Below the pieces are notes generated by a model that saw only the letters and a program-made list of their open reading frames with translations, was not told the DNA's origin and did not search any database. A stretch of 49,168 nt of DNA from Chara braunii. Taxonomy: Eukaryota; Streptophyta; Charophyceae; Charales; Characeae. Made by a program: the position numbers and the translations under genes. Of this stretch, positions 8,387 through 18,663 are shown one piece after another. The DNA is taken from the NCBI GenBank assembly GCA_003427395.1, contig BFEA01000120.1, positions 1,961,360-2,010,527 of the forward strand, written 5' to 3'. The stretch's first letter is position 1. Each line of letters opens with the position of its first letter.

Positions 8387-11300
8387 TTACCTGCGAGGGC
8401 GAAGCTGTCTGTCTGAGGGAGGGACCACGGTCCGGGTGGAAGGGGCTGGTCGTGAAGCTTCCTGAGCTAACCTGCGCTTTTCATAATGCGCGTAGATCAG
8501 CAGTGCGGATGCTGTCAAATCTGCCCCTGAAATCCACCAAGTGTCGTCGCGATCGCATGCTTTGAATGTGACTTTGTACTGTCGCGGCTTGCTGCCGTAC
8601 TTGCGATCGGAGATGACGCGGTCAACTTCCTAATGACCATCCATAGAAGGAGGGTCCTGCGATCGTCGGTGCGGAAAGTCGTCACTCTTGGCTGGCGTGT
8701 ATGTTGCCAGCTTCGAGGCGTGGAAGACCGGATGGACCGTCAGATGCTCTGGAATGCTGATCACAAATGAAGGGCCATCGGGCTCATCGCCCGCGGCTGC
8801 TGTCACAGACCAAGGTCCAAACCACTTGGGAGGCAGTTTGCGTGAAACATCTTGTTCCAGTGAAAACTCTTCCGCGGAGACCGCAACCAGATCACCGGCG
8901 CGGATGGGACATGGTACGCGACGCCTGTTGGCTTGCTGTTGCATGCGAACTTGAGCCTTTTGCATATTTGTGCGGGCTTGAGTTAGCAATTCCCTGTACT
9001 TCCGGACGGAAGCGGGAGAGCAGGCAGCGTCAATGTCGGCTGGTCGAGGGAGGAGAAGGTCTGCGAAGATCTGGCCTTTCCGTCCACTGTGGTGCAACTT
9101 GAATGGAGTCACGCCGATCGCCGGATGCACCGAAGTGTTGTAGGCGAACTCGATGTCGGGGAGGCGGTCAACCCAATCTTTCTGGTTCGGACGGATAAGT
9201 GTACGAAGCATCATTTGAGCGGTTTGATGTGCCCGCTCCGTCTGCCCGTCTGTCTGAGGATGTCGAGTCGAACTTGGTTTCATTGTTGTGCCGGACTCCT
9301 GCATGAGAGCAGTCCAAAACGCCGACATGAAACGAGTGTCGCGGTCGCTGACAATGTCGTCTTGTACACCGTAGCCACAAATTCAACCAGTGTGCAGGAG
9401 GCGTGCCAGCTCGGGAGCCGAGGAGTAGTACTTGCAAGGGAGAAAACGCGCGTACTTACTCAATCGGTCTACAATCGTGAGGATGCCGTCGTGCCCGAGC
9501 CGGTCGTGAGGAAACGGACCGGTGACGTCCATGGCGATGGAGAGACCGGGTTCCCGTGGGATAGGCATCGGGTGTAACTCGCCGTAGGGATTGCGGTTGT
9601 GGGGCTTGCTGCGTCGGCAAACTTCGCAAGAGTCGCAATACCGAGTGACATCGGTAATGAGGTCTGGCCATCGGAATCGTTGTCGAAGCAGTGCAATAGT
9701 GCGGTTGACTCCGAAATGGCCGGCAAGTCGTGAATCATGATACTCGTTGAGGAGGCGAGTCCAAAGACGACGGTCGCGTGGGACACATAGTAATTCCTTG
9801 CCTCTCGAGTGGAGGAGCAAGTACCCGTCGGCAATGCGGTAATGGCTGGCCGGCAGGTGATCCGAAGATAGCTGTGCATAGAGCGTGCCGAAGTCCGGAT
9901 CAGACTGATATGCCCGGATGAAGTGTCGCTGAAGCTCCTTGTCGAATGCGAAGGCATGATGTGTCATCGCGCAAAGATTAGGTCTTCGCTAGAGTGCATC
10001 TGTTGCGCGATTGGAGAGGCCGGGGACATGTTTCGGTGTGAAGTCAAATTGGTCGATGAAGTACATCCATCGTCCGATCGTGCTGCTTATCGTGTCCTGC
10101 GTCTTGTAGTAGGTCAATGGATTGTTGTCTGTGACCCATGTGAACCTACGACGCCCAAGGAGGAAGTGCCGCCAGCGCTTGAGAGCCATCACGAATGCGA
10201 GCAGCTCCTTCTTCCTTGCATCATCAAGCGAGTTGATGGGAGGCACTTTGTGGCTAAAATACTCCACAGGGTGTCAGTCGTCGCCGTCGTGTTGTTCCAA
10301 GACTGCCCCAATGCCATAGCCGGAAGCGTTCGTAGTCACTCGCGTTGGCAGGGTGGGGTCATAGATGCTAAGGACGGGTGCCATGAGCATAGCCGTCTTA
10401 AGTGCTTGGAATGACCGGCGTGCGTCGTCATCGAATACGAATGGCACCTTTGGCGACTGTAACCTCATCATAGGTGCACCAATCCTGGAGTATCCGGTGA
10501 TGAATCGTTGATAGTAGCCCGCCAACCCCATGAATGAACGAATGTCCGTGGTGTTGGTGGGCTCGGGCCATACTCGTAGGGCCTCGATCTTGTCCGCAAG
10601 CGGACGGATGCCTTGCGGCGTCACATAGTGTCCCAAGTACTCCAGCTCCTGCTGTGTGAACTCGCACTTGTCGCTGTTTGCTTTGTACTTGGCCTGTCGT
10701 AGCCGCTCCAAAACGGTGCGCAGGTGTTCCACATGCTCGTCCAGACTCCGGCTGTAAACCAGAATGTCGTCGAGGTAGATAAGTCCGAAAGGATCCAGCA
10801 TGTGTCGGAACTCCGTCGTCATAGCCGCTTGGAAAGTGGTTGGGGCATTCGTAAGGCCAAATGGCATGACCAGCCATTCGAAATGCCCATACCGTGTCTT
10901 GAACGCGGTCTTGTAGCGATCCTCCTTGCGAATCTTGAGTTGGTGGTACCCTGACTTGAGATCCATCTTAGAGAAGAACTGGGCGCCGCCCAATCGCTCG
11001 AGAAGGTCGTCGATGCGTGGGAGAGGGCCGACGTTCCTGATCGTCTGCGCGTTGAGCTTACGATAATCGATGCACATCCGCAGGTCCTTGTTCTTCTTCC
11101 GAACGAAGAGAACAGGAGCACCGTATGGCGATGAGCTAGGCCGAATCCAGCCTTTCTCTAGAAGGTCGTCGAGTTGTGCCCGAAGCACACTTAACTCTTC
11201 CACGCTCATTCGGTAGATGCAACCGCGCGGAGGTACGGTCCCGTCCTCGAGGATGATCTCGTGGCGGATGGGTCGATCCGGTACTACTCCGTGCGGGCCT

Positions 11301-12372
11301 TCGAACAAGTCGCTGTAGGCGTTGAGAAGTTCGGTGACGCGTAGATCCGAAGGTGAGTCCGTCGATGAAGCGTCATGGGGCGGGAGGGCGTGGAGAAAAC
11401 ACACCCCCATCTCCTGGATGTCGTCTCTGGTGATGGAAGCTCGCATGCTTGCGGCGGATACCACGTGGCGGCTGATCGAAGGATGAGGAAGAGGCGCCGT
11501 GCATGGAACTAATACTCTGTTCCGGTCACGAACGTGAACGGTGCGGTTGAAGAAGTTCACCGGGTGATCCTTGCTTCGCAGCCATGACATGCCCAAGATC
11601 ATGTCGAATTTGGTGTCCAGAATGTCAAAGGACACCGCCTCACTTGAGTGAGGGGCAAAGTACACTGGGACGCTGTCAATGCACCGGTCGATTGACTTGT
11701 GCGTGTGACCATCCGCCAATGTGACTTGCGTAGGCTGGGGCTTCCTCCGGACACGTGGGCCAAGGCCGGCGCGCACCATGAAGTTCTGGCTGATGTAGTT
11801 GCGAGATGCTCCGCAATCGATCAAGGCACTGCAGGTCGCCTCTCCGATCTGAATGTGTACGTATAGCAATGGTGTGTCGATGTCGTCGTACCGTTGCGTC
11901 TTGAACTCACGGTCGATCTTCGCGATATAAACGTGAAGGTCGACGACCTCTACTCCGGCGTCCATCAACGGAGTCGGTACTGCAGTGTGCAAGTAATCTC
12001 GCAGTTGTGCCATGAGCACATTGCAATGCGGTTTCAGCAATCGTCTGGTCGGGGGAACGGGCATCCACTGGAAGTCCGTGAACGTCAATGGGTCGAGCAC
12101 CTCAAGTCTTGACCTCGACGATGAATCCGCGGTGATAGATGGCGGCGAAACTGCCGAATCGGTTGCCGATGGTGTTGAAACCGTGCATGCGGTAGATTGT
12201 TGCACGTGGAGCGGTTGGTCGAGCGGTGGAACCAAGTGGACAGCATAGTCTACGTAAGTGTAAGGAGAACCTGCGACATTCGCGTTCTCCCCAGATGTGC
12301 AGGAGGCCGCTAGCAAGGCGGCCTAATCTGGCGGAGTAGAAGGTGGAGTCGCCTCACCTTCAGCGGAGCTCA
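8387..12372 (-). pseudogene. Ty3/Gypsy pol: protease, RT, RNase H, integrase, chromodomain
   Basis: One continuous frame on the minus strand encodes the domains in chromovirus order. Protease: LIDCGAS near 11810-11830 and FDMILGMSWL. Reverse transcriptase: LRMCIDYRKLN, MDLKSGYHQ, the VMPFGLTNAP block and catalytic YLDD at about 10763-10777. RNase H: the first catalytic aspartate is replaced, VTTNASGYG (codon 10328-10330). Integrase: an HHCC zinc domain (9640-9760), then D in AMDVTGPF, D in VSDRD and E in GQTERAH. A chromodomain-like tail EVDRVISDRKYG (about 8500-8627) ends at TAA 8387-8389. In-frame stops interrupt it at 12323-12325, 10274-10276, 9989-9991, 9383-9385 and 8630-8632, with no frameshift between them. 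Entry into this frame from gag is probably by -1 frameshifting at 12373-12379. Confidence 0.95.
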
Positions 12373-12379
12373 GTTTCCC
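12339..12379 (-). promoter_or_regulatory. Candidate -1 ribosomal frameshift signal between gag and pol
   Basis: The heptamer GGGAAAC (12373-12379) is read in the gag frame as G GGA AAC and is followed at once by the gag stop TGA. Slipping back one base continues in exactly the pol frame (CTG AGC TCC). Eleven bases downstream a hairpin can form between GAAGGTG (12355-12361) and CACCTTC (12339-12345), capped by a GCGA loop. A second hairpin, AGGCCGC with GCGGCCT, lies at 12304-12324. GGGAAAC is a known slippery site in several retroviruses. The alternative is a chance one-base deletion in a decaying copy. Confidence 0.6.
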
Positions 12380-13948
12380 AAGCTGAGGCGGGGTCGCACA
12401 TCCTCCTTGCCCTGATCCTGGCACAGGGAGGTCTTGTGCTTGGTGTTGTTGCACCAATAGCAGTTGTCGTAGCGGCCGTGGACCTTGTACTCCGCCTCGG
12501 TCAAGCCAAACTTGACCCATGGAACTTGTACTGGCTGTCCATTTCCTGCATGCGATGCGGATTTCGCCTTCCCATTGTTGCGGGACTTGTTGTTGCTTCG
12601 TGGCTGGACAGCAGCCACCTGATCTTCGTCACTTGATGCTGGAGTGGCTGCTGGGTTATCTCCACTGTCCTGCTGGACTGCAGCGAAGTGCTGCTGTCGC
12701 GGACGAGTTCGTACCTTCTCCACATAGGTCGGCTGCCATGGTGACTTCTCGTGTGCAGCTGACCTGTTGGTCTTGATGATCTCCCTTGCTTTGTCAATAA
12801 TCTCGGCAAAGGTTGAGTACTGTTCGCGATCACCAAGAGCCTGGCTCAATGCAGCACAGGACCTGTTGTAGAACTCACGGCGTAGATGCGTGAATGTCAA
12901 TTCCAGATTGGGCACCGCCGCAATCTTCTGTCACTCCGTGAGCCAATCCCGTGATGCAGTGTTGCCTTGTGACATGGTGAACAGACGGTTGATGGCAAGA
13001 GTCGGTGCGTCGTCGACGATGAACCGCTTCTTCCACAGCCGTGTCAGTTCCTCCCATGTGATTTTATCCTTCAAGTCCGGTACGTCGACGCCATGAGAGG
13101 TTGCCAGGTGGCTCAACCAGGTCTGGCATCCGCCCTTCGAGTTCAGGAACAGGGCGTCGATGTACGCGTGCTTGGCGACCGGCAGAATCCTGAGTTGCGT
13201 TGTGAATGCTTCCCACCAGAGGACCGGATCCTGCTGTGTGTAGTCGTCAAACTTGTCCAGTTGGAAAGTTGGCATCTTGTACATCTTCGGATTCTCATCC
13301 GCGTTCGTCGACTGCAGCTGCTGGAACTCGGTCTTCAAGGTATGCAGCTGACTGCTAACGGTGGTTGGCGCAGCAAAGGTGTTGATGTCGCCGAGCATTG
13401 CCACTACGTGGTCAACGCGTTCCTCCAGTTGGCGGCTAGAGGATGCAATGCTGGAAGCTCCAGCATCTTGTCTTGGTGGAACTTGTTCCCAGTCATGTAC
13501 ACGGGCGTCCAGTGCCCGTGTGGCATCCTCGTGCTAAGTCTTTNGGTTCCACACGGCCCGCTGGAGGTTTGCCAGCTCGGACTGTAGGTGGTCATATGTG
13601 TAAACCAACCTGCTCACGAGCTTGGCCATGAACTCCTTATGCTGCTCTTCCGGTGTTGGCTCGTCGCCGTTTGGTTCAAAATGCCAGTACTTGATTTTCT
13701 CGATGCTGCTGGCTTCATGTCGCTGCAGCAGAGCCTGGGCTTCCTTGCGGCGAGCCTGGGCATCTGCGTTTGCTTCGGCCTGTAGCCGCAGCTTCTCTGC
13801 TGTTGCCGCTTCATCAGCCTGTAGCTGGGCAGCCTTGACTGCCAACTGGCGTTGTTCCTCAGCCTCGATTGCAGCGAGCTGAGCATGGACACGCTTTTTT
13901 GTAGTCGGCAATGGGCTCATTGGCCAGTTGGCCTGGCAGGCCCGTCAT
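12370..13948 (-). pseudogene. Ty3/Gypsy gag (capsid and nucleocapsid)
   Basis: The frame encodes a long charged coiled-coil N-terminal part rich in Ala, Glu and Gln (13570-13890). A gag-like region follows with LDKFDDYTQQDPVLWWEAF and WEELTRLWKKRF, then a basic segment and a zinc knuckle CYWCNNTKHKTSLC (CX2CX4HX4C, about 12440-12480) that packages RNA. The likely start is ATG 13946-13948. A run of six A on the coding strand (13895-13900) puts that ATG one base out of frame with the coiled coil, suggesting a one-base insertion. Otherwise ATG 13920 is the first in frame. In-frame stops lie at 13534-13536 (TAG) and 12931-12933 (TGA). The natural terminator is TGA 12370-12372. One N is at 13544. 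Confidence 0.9.
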
Positions 13949-13954
13949 GTTGCT

Positions 13955-14225
13955 AACGTGGCACTTTGTCTGACGTGGCACTGTGTCTGACGTGGCACTG
14001 CTGATGTGGCACTGCTTACGTGGCACTGTGTCTGACATCACTGCTGACGTGGCACTGAGTCTGACGTGGCACTGTGACCTAGCACTGCTGAAGTGGCACT
14101 GCTGACGTGGCACTGCTGATCTAGCACTGTGACGTGGCACTGCAGACGTGGCACTGTGACGCGGCACTGCTGACGTGGCACTGCTGATCTGGCACTGTGA
14201 CGTGGCGCTGCTGACATGGCACTGT
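13955..14225. repeat. Minisatellite in the Ty3 leader, unit about 13-17 bp (TGACGTGGCACTG)
   Basis: Roughly 19 imperfect copies of TGACGTGGCACTG(C) lie between the primer site and gag. Eight keep TGACGTGG exactly (for example at 13971, 13988, 14044, 14061 and 14103). TGACGTGG is the core recognised by plant bZIP factors. Open frames across it yield CHVSSAT-type repeats and are by-products unless gag truly starts upstream. Confidence 0.88.
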
Positions 14226-15012
14226 ACCGAACCGGGATGCATGCAAGGGGTGGGTGGGAGGGAAAACGTAGGTAGGTAACCAACCCAACAATACTTTCCA
14301 CCGGCCCTAATCAACAGATAAAATAAAAAAATAAAAAATAAAAGAGGACTACTTCCTTTTTTTTTTTTTATTATATATATGTCGATCTATGATGAGTAGG
14401 ATATGTCAAAAGAGTATTATGAACGAGATCTAGGCTAGGTTCCGCAAAGTTTCGGTTTTTACAAACTGCAATCTTGAAAAAAAAAATTGCGAAATGGAGA
14501 AAAGATGCGATTTTCAGAAAAGAACGATATCCAGATTCTGAGAATATTGCAACCTCCGAATATGCCTAACGCAATATTGGTAGGCTTCGCAAGATTCAGT
14601 TTTCAAAAAAAAAATTGCGAGATAGAATGGAAATGTGATTTTCAGAAAAGAATAATTTCAATTTTCGAAAATATGACTACTTCTATCGTTATCCCAATAT
14701 GCCTAGAGAACAAAAATACTAACTTCAGAAATTTCAGCTATGTATGCGAAATATCAGAGAAATGAAATGCTGCTATCGGAAATTTCAGACCAAACGAAAT
14801 ACGATTTATTAGAAATTTTCAGATATTTGTTACGTAAAAACGAACTACTAATATCAGAAATTTTCAGATAGAACAAAAATGCGAATATCAGAAATTTCAG
14901 ATAGTTGTTGCGAGAAAAAAAAAAATTCAGAGATTTGCTTGCGTCACTAATGAATGATCAATAGATCGCAAGCTGGCTACTTGATTGAGCGGGTCCTCTG
15001 AATGAGAGGTCC
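14226..15012 (-). other. AT-rich untranslated leader of the Ty3 element
   Basis: About 790 bases between primer site and minisatellite. They are much richer in A and T than gag and pol, and carry several copies of a GAAATTTCAGA-like motif (14730-14910). No coding similarity is seen. By position it is the 5' untranslated region of the genomic RNA. Confidence 0.7.
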
Positions 15013-15024
15013 GCTCCGATACCA
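15013..15024 (-). promoter_or_regulatory. Primer-binding site (initiator tRNA-Met type)
   Basis: TGGTATCGGAGC on the minus strand lies three bases inside the 5' LTR end. It matches the usual plant LTR-element site TGGTATCAGAGC with one difference. Reverse transcription of the element is primed here. Confidence 0.9.
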
Positions 15025-15027
15025 AAC

Positions 15028-16156
15028 TGTTGCATACTGTAACGTGTAGACCAGAACGACCTTTCAATACAAAGTATAAGATAGCACAACGGAAGACTTA
15101 GATACCAGTGATCCGAACAATCAATGTTGCAATGCAGCCCTGAACATACATCATCATCATCGTTACATGGTGTGAAATGGGCCTGGCGCTTCACACAGGA
15201 AGACTGCGCCAGCCCATACCATACATAGATGAAGAGGAAGGGGATAGACGAAGAGGAGGCGGAAGATGGGAATGTCGTCAACACCAAGTCTTCGGCACAA
15301 GCCCAAATAGTCCCTCATCGAAATGTCTGAATCCCAAATGTCAAGTCTGGATCCAATGTCGTCAAGTCTCAAGTCACAACTCTGTCTCTCTCTGTCGTAG
15401 TCTGAGAAGTCAGGTGGCGAGAGGGTGAGAAGAGAAGGTGGACTTAGAAGAGGAAGAAGAAGAACTCTCTCTCTCTGTGTCCAGTACTAACCTGTGACGT
15501 TGGCGTCTTGATGCAGGTACCACGAAGATAGAGCTGGAGCGATGGCGCCACAGGTAAGTACCACTGGCCTCCGCCAGTCTCTCTCTCACTCTACGATCTA
15601 CCACCTACCATAGCGCCCAGCGCTGAAGACTACNTCTAAGGCTNTGGGCGCCCAGCGCCGAAGACTACAGCTAGCGCTAATACCTGCCTAGCGCTGAAGA
15701 CTACTGNAGCGCTCNTCNTGAGTGTTGCNNCCGAATTCCTGAAGACTACCTCGTGCCTACTGAACTACCTCCTGTGAAGTGCATGGGAACTTCCTATGTA
15801 CTACCGGGTGTGCCTCCTGAGCCTGCCGAAGGGAGGCAGGGGCTGCAGCTGCAGCTCCTGCTCAAACTCNTGAGGAACAGGCTATTTCTGGCCTGTTCCG
15901 CATCCCTGTTTACGTGCCTGAGTCTTAGGGGCAGGTCAAAACAATGAGGGCCTGAAAATGGCCCTCCGTTTCAGGCTGAAAACTCTAGGTCTGAAAAGAC
16001 CCAGAAATAGGTTGAAACGGGGTAGGGCCTGCAGGCCCTCGTTTTTCAGCTTCCAGGCTTAAACGAACGGCGCATGTAAGCCCTAAGTTTTAGGCTTTTA
16101 GGCTGAATGTCCGGGACGGGCCCTGCAGGGCCCGTGTGGCTACGCAGTATGCCACA
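15028..16156 (-). repeat. Right LTR (the 5' LTR of the minus-strand element)
   Basis: TGTTGCATACTG to CAGTATGCCACA, near-identical to 7236-8360. Relative to the left copy it lacks a 7-base segment near 15056, has a shorter CT run near 15470 and has 14 extra bases near 15985. Several Ns lie at 15634-15730 and 15870. As the 5' LTR it should hold the element's promoter. I could not place a convincing TATA box. Confidence 0.95.
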
Positions 16157-16684
16157 GTTCCCCTGCGCACAACGAAAAAGAACAAAGTGTCAAAGAGGTG
16201 TTTTCATTTTTGTGTTGGCTGGTGTTGGTAGCATTGTTCGTCCAAAGAACCCGAATGTCGCATTTTCAACTCTGTAGTTGGTCTGGGCACGGTAATGGTG
16301 GGGTAAGTTTAAACTGGGTGTGAGAGTCTCACTTGTGTCCACGTTGTACTTCTGTCGGGTTTTGAATGGAATTAAATGTCACATGTCCAACGTCTGAATT
16401 GGACATGTTGGGAACCAAAGTCATACTATGGAAAAGGTGGAGAAAACAGTGCAGCAAAAATGAGGACAGACACCCGCAGGGAGGAGGCATACACGGGAGA
16501 ATCTCCAGAAGTACTTGACATATGGAGATGCCAATAAACAATCTATCTCCTCTGACAACCCCCCGTTCTTTCAATCTCCTCCAACAAAAAAGACGTATCA
16601 ACTCTGTCTGTGGGAGGAGTCTACCAAAAGTGTCGAGCCAAAGTCAAGCATGTCTATCTCTAAACGATGAGAGCAGTAGTAGAA

Positions 16685-16687
<3 letters not shown>
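16157..16687. other. Non-coding flank between the Ty3 element and the assembly gap
   Basis: No gene or repeat recognised apart from the probable target duplication at its left end. Confidence 0.5.
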
Positions 16688-16737
<50 letters not shown>

Positions 16738-17152
16738 NNNNNNNNNNNNNNNNNNNNNNNNNNNNNNNNNNNNNNNNNNNNNNNNNNNNNNNNNNNNNNN
16801 NNNNNNNNNNNNNNNNNNNNNNNNNNNNNNNNNNNNNNNNNNNNNNNNNNNNNNNNNNNNNNNNNNNNNNNNNNNNNNNNNNNNNNNNNNNNNNNNNNNN
16901 NNNNNNNNNNNNNNNNNNNNNNNNNNNNNNNNNNNNNNNNNNNNNNNNNNNNNNNNNNNNNNNNNNNNNNNNNNNNNNNNNNNNNNNNNNNNNNNNNNNN
17001 NNNNNNNNNNNNNNNNNNNNNNNNNNNNNNNNNNNNNNNNNNNNNNNNNNNNNNNNNNNNNNNNNNNNNNNNNNNNNNNNNNNNNNNNNNNNNNNNNNNN
17101 NNNNNNNNNNNNNNNNNNNNNNNNNNNNNNNNNNNNNNNNNNNNNNNNNNNN
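16688..17152. other. (CT)n microsatellite running into a 415-base assembly gap
   Basis: About 25 CT units (16688-16737) end in Ns from 16738 to 17152. Assembly probably failed in the microsatellite. Frames running through the Ns are meaningless. Confidence 0.97.
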
Positions 17153-17273
17153 CTCCAGACACGCCGCTGGCATTAGAGGCACAGCGTGGTCGCCTAGTAA
17201 CGGCCCCGACCACTGCCGCTCGACCTGACCGAAAAAAACCGTAGCAGGAAGCTAGCGAAGTCGTAGCATATAT

Positions 17274-17403
17274 CGTCACAAACAGAACTGTCCGGTAAAC
17301 CGTAGGCAGAGAGAGAGAAGAGGACAACAAACGAGGGGCTGTGACAAACTGTTTCGTCGGAGTTTCACCGACTCATCAGGAGGTTGAACCCTCAACAGTC
17401 TGC
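17274..17403 (-). ncRNA. Hammerhead-ribozyme repeat, copy A (complete type III hammerhead)
   Basis: On the minus strand 17403-17343 contains every hammerhead part in order. Stem III 5' strand GCAGACTGT is followed by H17 (T), then stem I as GAGG, a 6-base loop and CCTC. Next come the core CTGATGA (17373-17379), stem II GTCGG, a 7-base loop and CCGAC (17356-17372), GAA, and stem III 3' strand ACAGTTTGT. Stem III pairs over nine positions, two of them G-U. A15.1, U16.1 and all invariant core bases are present. Predicted cleavage falls between 17394 and 17393. A conserved tail of about 75 bases follows (17274-17342). Genomic type III hammerheads are known from plant retrozymes. No LTR, primer site or polypurine tract of a retrozyme was found here. 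Confidence 0.82.
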
Positions 17404-17441
17404 AGAATCCCCTCATTGATTACACAGTAAATGATAATCTA

Positions 17442-17446
17442 CCTTA

Positions 17447-17479
<33 letters not shown>

Positions 17480-17545
17480 TATATCGTCAAACAGATATAT
17501 ATATATATATATATCGTCAAACAGATGTACATATATATGTGTGGG
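17442..17545. repeat. (TA)n microsatellite with two TATATCGTCAAACAGA units
   Basis: Alternating TA is interrupted twice by CGTCAAACAGA and leads into a short GT run. It lies just upstream (in ribozyme orientation) of copy A. TA repeats also border copies B and C. Confidence 0.85.
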
Positions 17546-18663
17546 TGTGTGTGTGTGTGGATATTGGTGGAAGATAGCACGTTGAGCGGCTGATGACTCG
17601 AGGGTACAGGTAACAGTCCAGCTTCCATGAGGAGGCTTATTTATAGTGCCAGCTGGTAAGGAGACCTCCTATCGCCTGCCATCCGGCACTCATCTACTTG
17701 CCTACATCCAGCACCACTCTCGTCGAGTAGCCTATTGTCCAGCAAGTCAAGCGCTCGAAACATCTGTGTGTGACCTCATCTGGTCTAGCTCTTTAAATAT
17801 TGTTGGACCGACCTCCCTCCTATTCAGTCTTTGTTCTATATTGTACGGAGCTACTTGTGATCTGCGGTCGGCGGTCTAAACAGATATTATGGTTAGCGAA
17901 CAAACACACAAGGCAAATTTTTCCAGATATACGGATAAAAATAGAAATGACAAGGTCTTCGCAAAATGAGAGAGCAGTCGTCACACAAAAGTGAAAATAA
18001 ATAGTGCAGAAACTGACAAACACAAGTTGAGATCAAATACAACCTTTCTCTTTAGACAAACACAAATTGAGGTCAAATACAACCTTTCTCATTGGAGAAA
18101 ATGCAAACAATGTGCTAGTCCACACAGGCCCATGGGCACAAATGGTGCACGATGGCCAACGTGCAGCCTTGACCGCCAAAAAAATATATCTTGGCCCTTC
18201 ACCTGATGAGGTCAGGTTCCTGATATGCCACACCCCTCCATCTATAAATCGCCACTCCTCCTTCGTTGTCGGACCCCAAGCTTGGGTGGCTACCCCAATC
18301 AAATCTGGTTGGTTGGGAGACCATTTTCAATTTGCACCGTGGATGAACCTGCACGAGCCTGATTGGGGCCTACGGGTCACCAATGGGGAATTTTCTCAGT
18401 CGCACAGCAGGACTGGTGGCTTATGAGATCAGTCTGCTGCAAGGACAGAGTTGTCGAGCAGAAAGGCGAACCTTGGATCGAAAAGCCCTGTGACAAATTA
18501 GGATCTGTGTATGTGTGGATTTCAACGCTATCTAAAGTTAGCCCGAATTTGGCCTGTGTATGTTAAAGGGGTTGATCTCTCCAGTTGCCCCTTTGTCTTT
18601 CAAATTTCTGTTTGTAAATTGTAGTATAGTCCAAGTTGTGATGTATGAACTCTATTTCAAACC
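17546..18663. other. No gene seen
   Basis: Contains a 39-base tandem pair GACAAACACAARTTGAG... (18016-18093) and nothing else I can name. The open frames of 70-119 codons here match no family. Confidence 0.45.

Larger units (their letters stand above)
7236..16156 (-). mobile_element. Full-length Ty3/Gypsy chromovirus LTR retrotransposon
   Basis: The 8.9-kb element is complete. It has two LTRs of about 1.13 kb with TG...CA ends, a primer-binding site next to the right LTR, a polypurine tract next to the left LTR, and gag then pol on the minus strand in the order protease, RT, RNase H, integrase, chromodomain. Flanking five-base sequences ATTCC (7231-7235) and GTTCC (16157-16161) agree at four positions and are the probable target duplication. 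The LTRs differ by about eight substitutions and three indels, so the insertion is fairly recent. Yet gag and pol carry several stops and the RNase H lead aspartate is lost, so this copy cannot be autonomous. Confidence 0.96.

Noticed and set aside
9089-9577. 162-codon plus-strand frame inside pol
   Set aside because: Antisense shadow of the integrase gene, no domain of its own; the same applies to the other plus-strand frames between 8688 and 13882.
13859-14314. 151-codon minus-strand frame with CHVSSAT repeats
   Set aside because: It translates the leader minisatellite; only its last part (from ATG 13948) may belong to gag.
16522-17330. Frames of up to 240 codons
   Set aside because: Most of their length is Ns in the assembly gap.
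18202-18210. CTGATGAG as a possible further hammerhead
   Set aside because: No GAA with flanking stems at the right distance; the same holds for the CTGATGAG near 28010.
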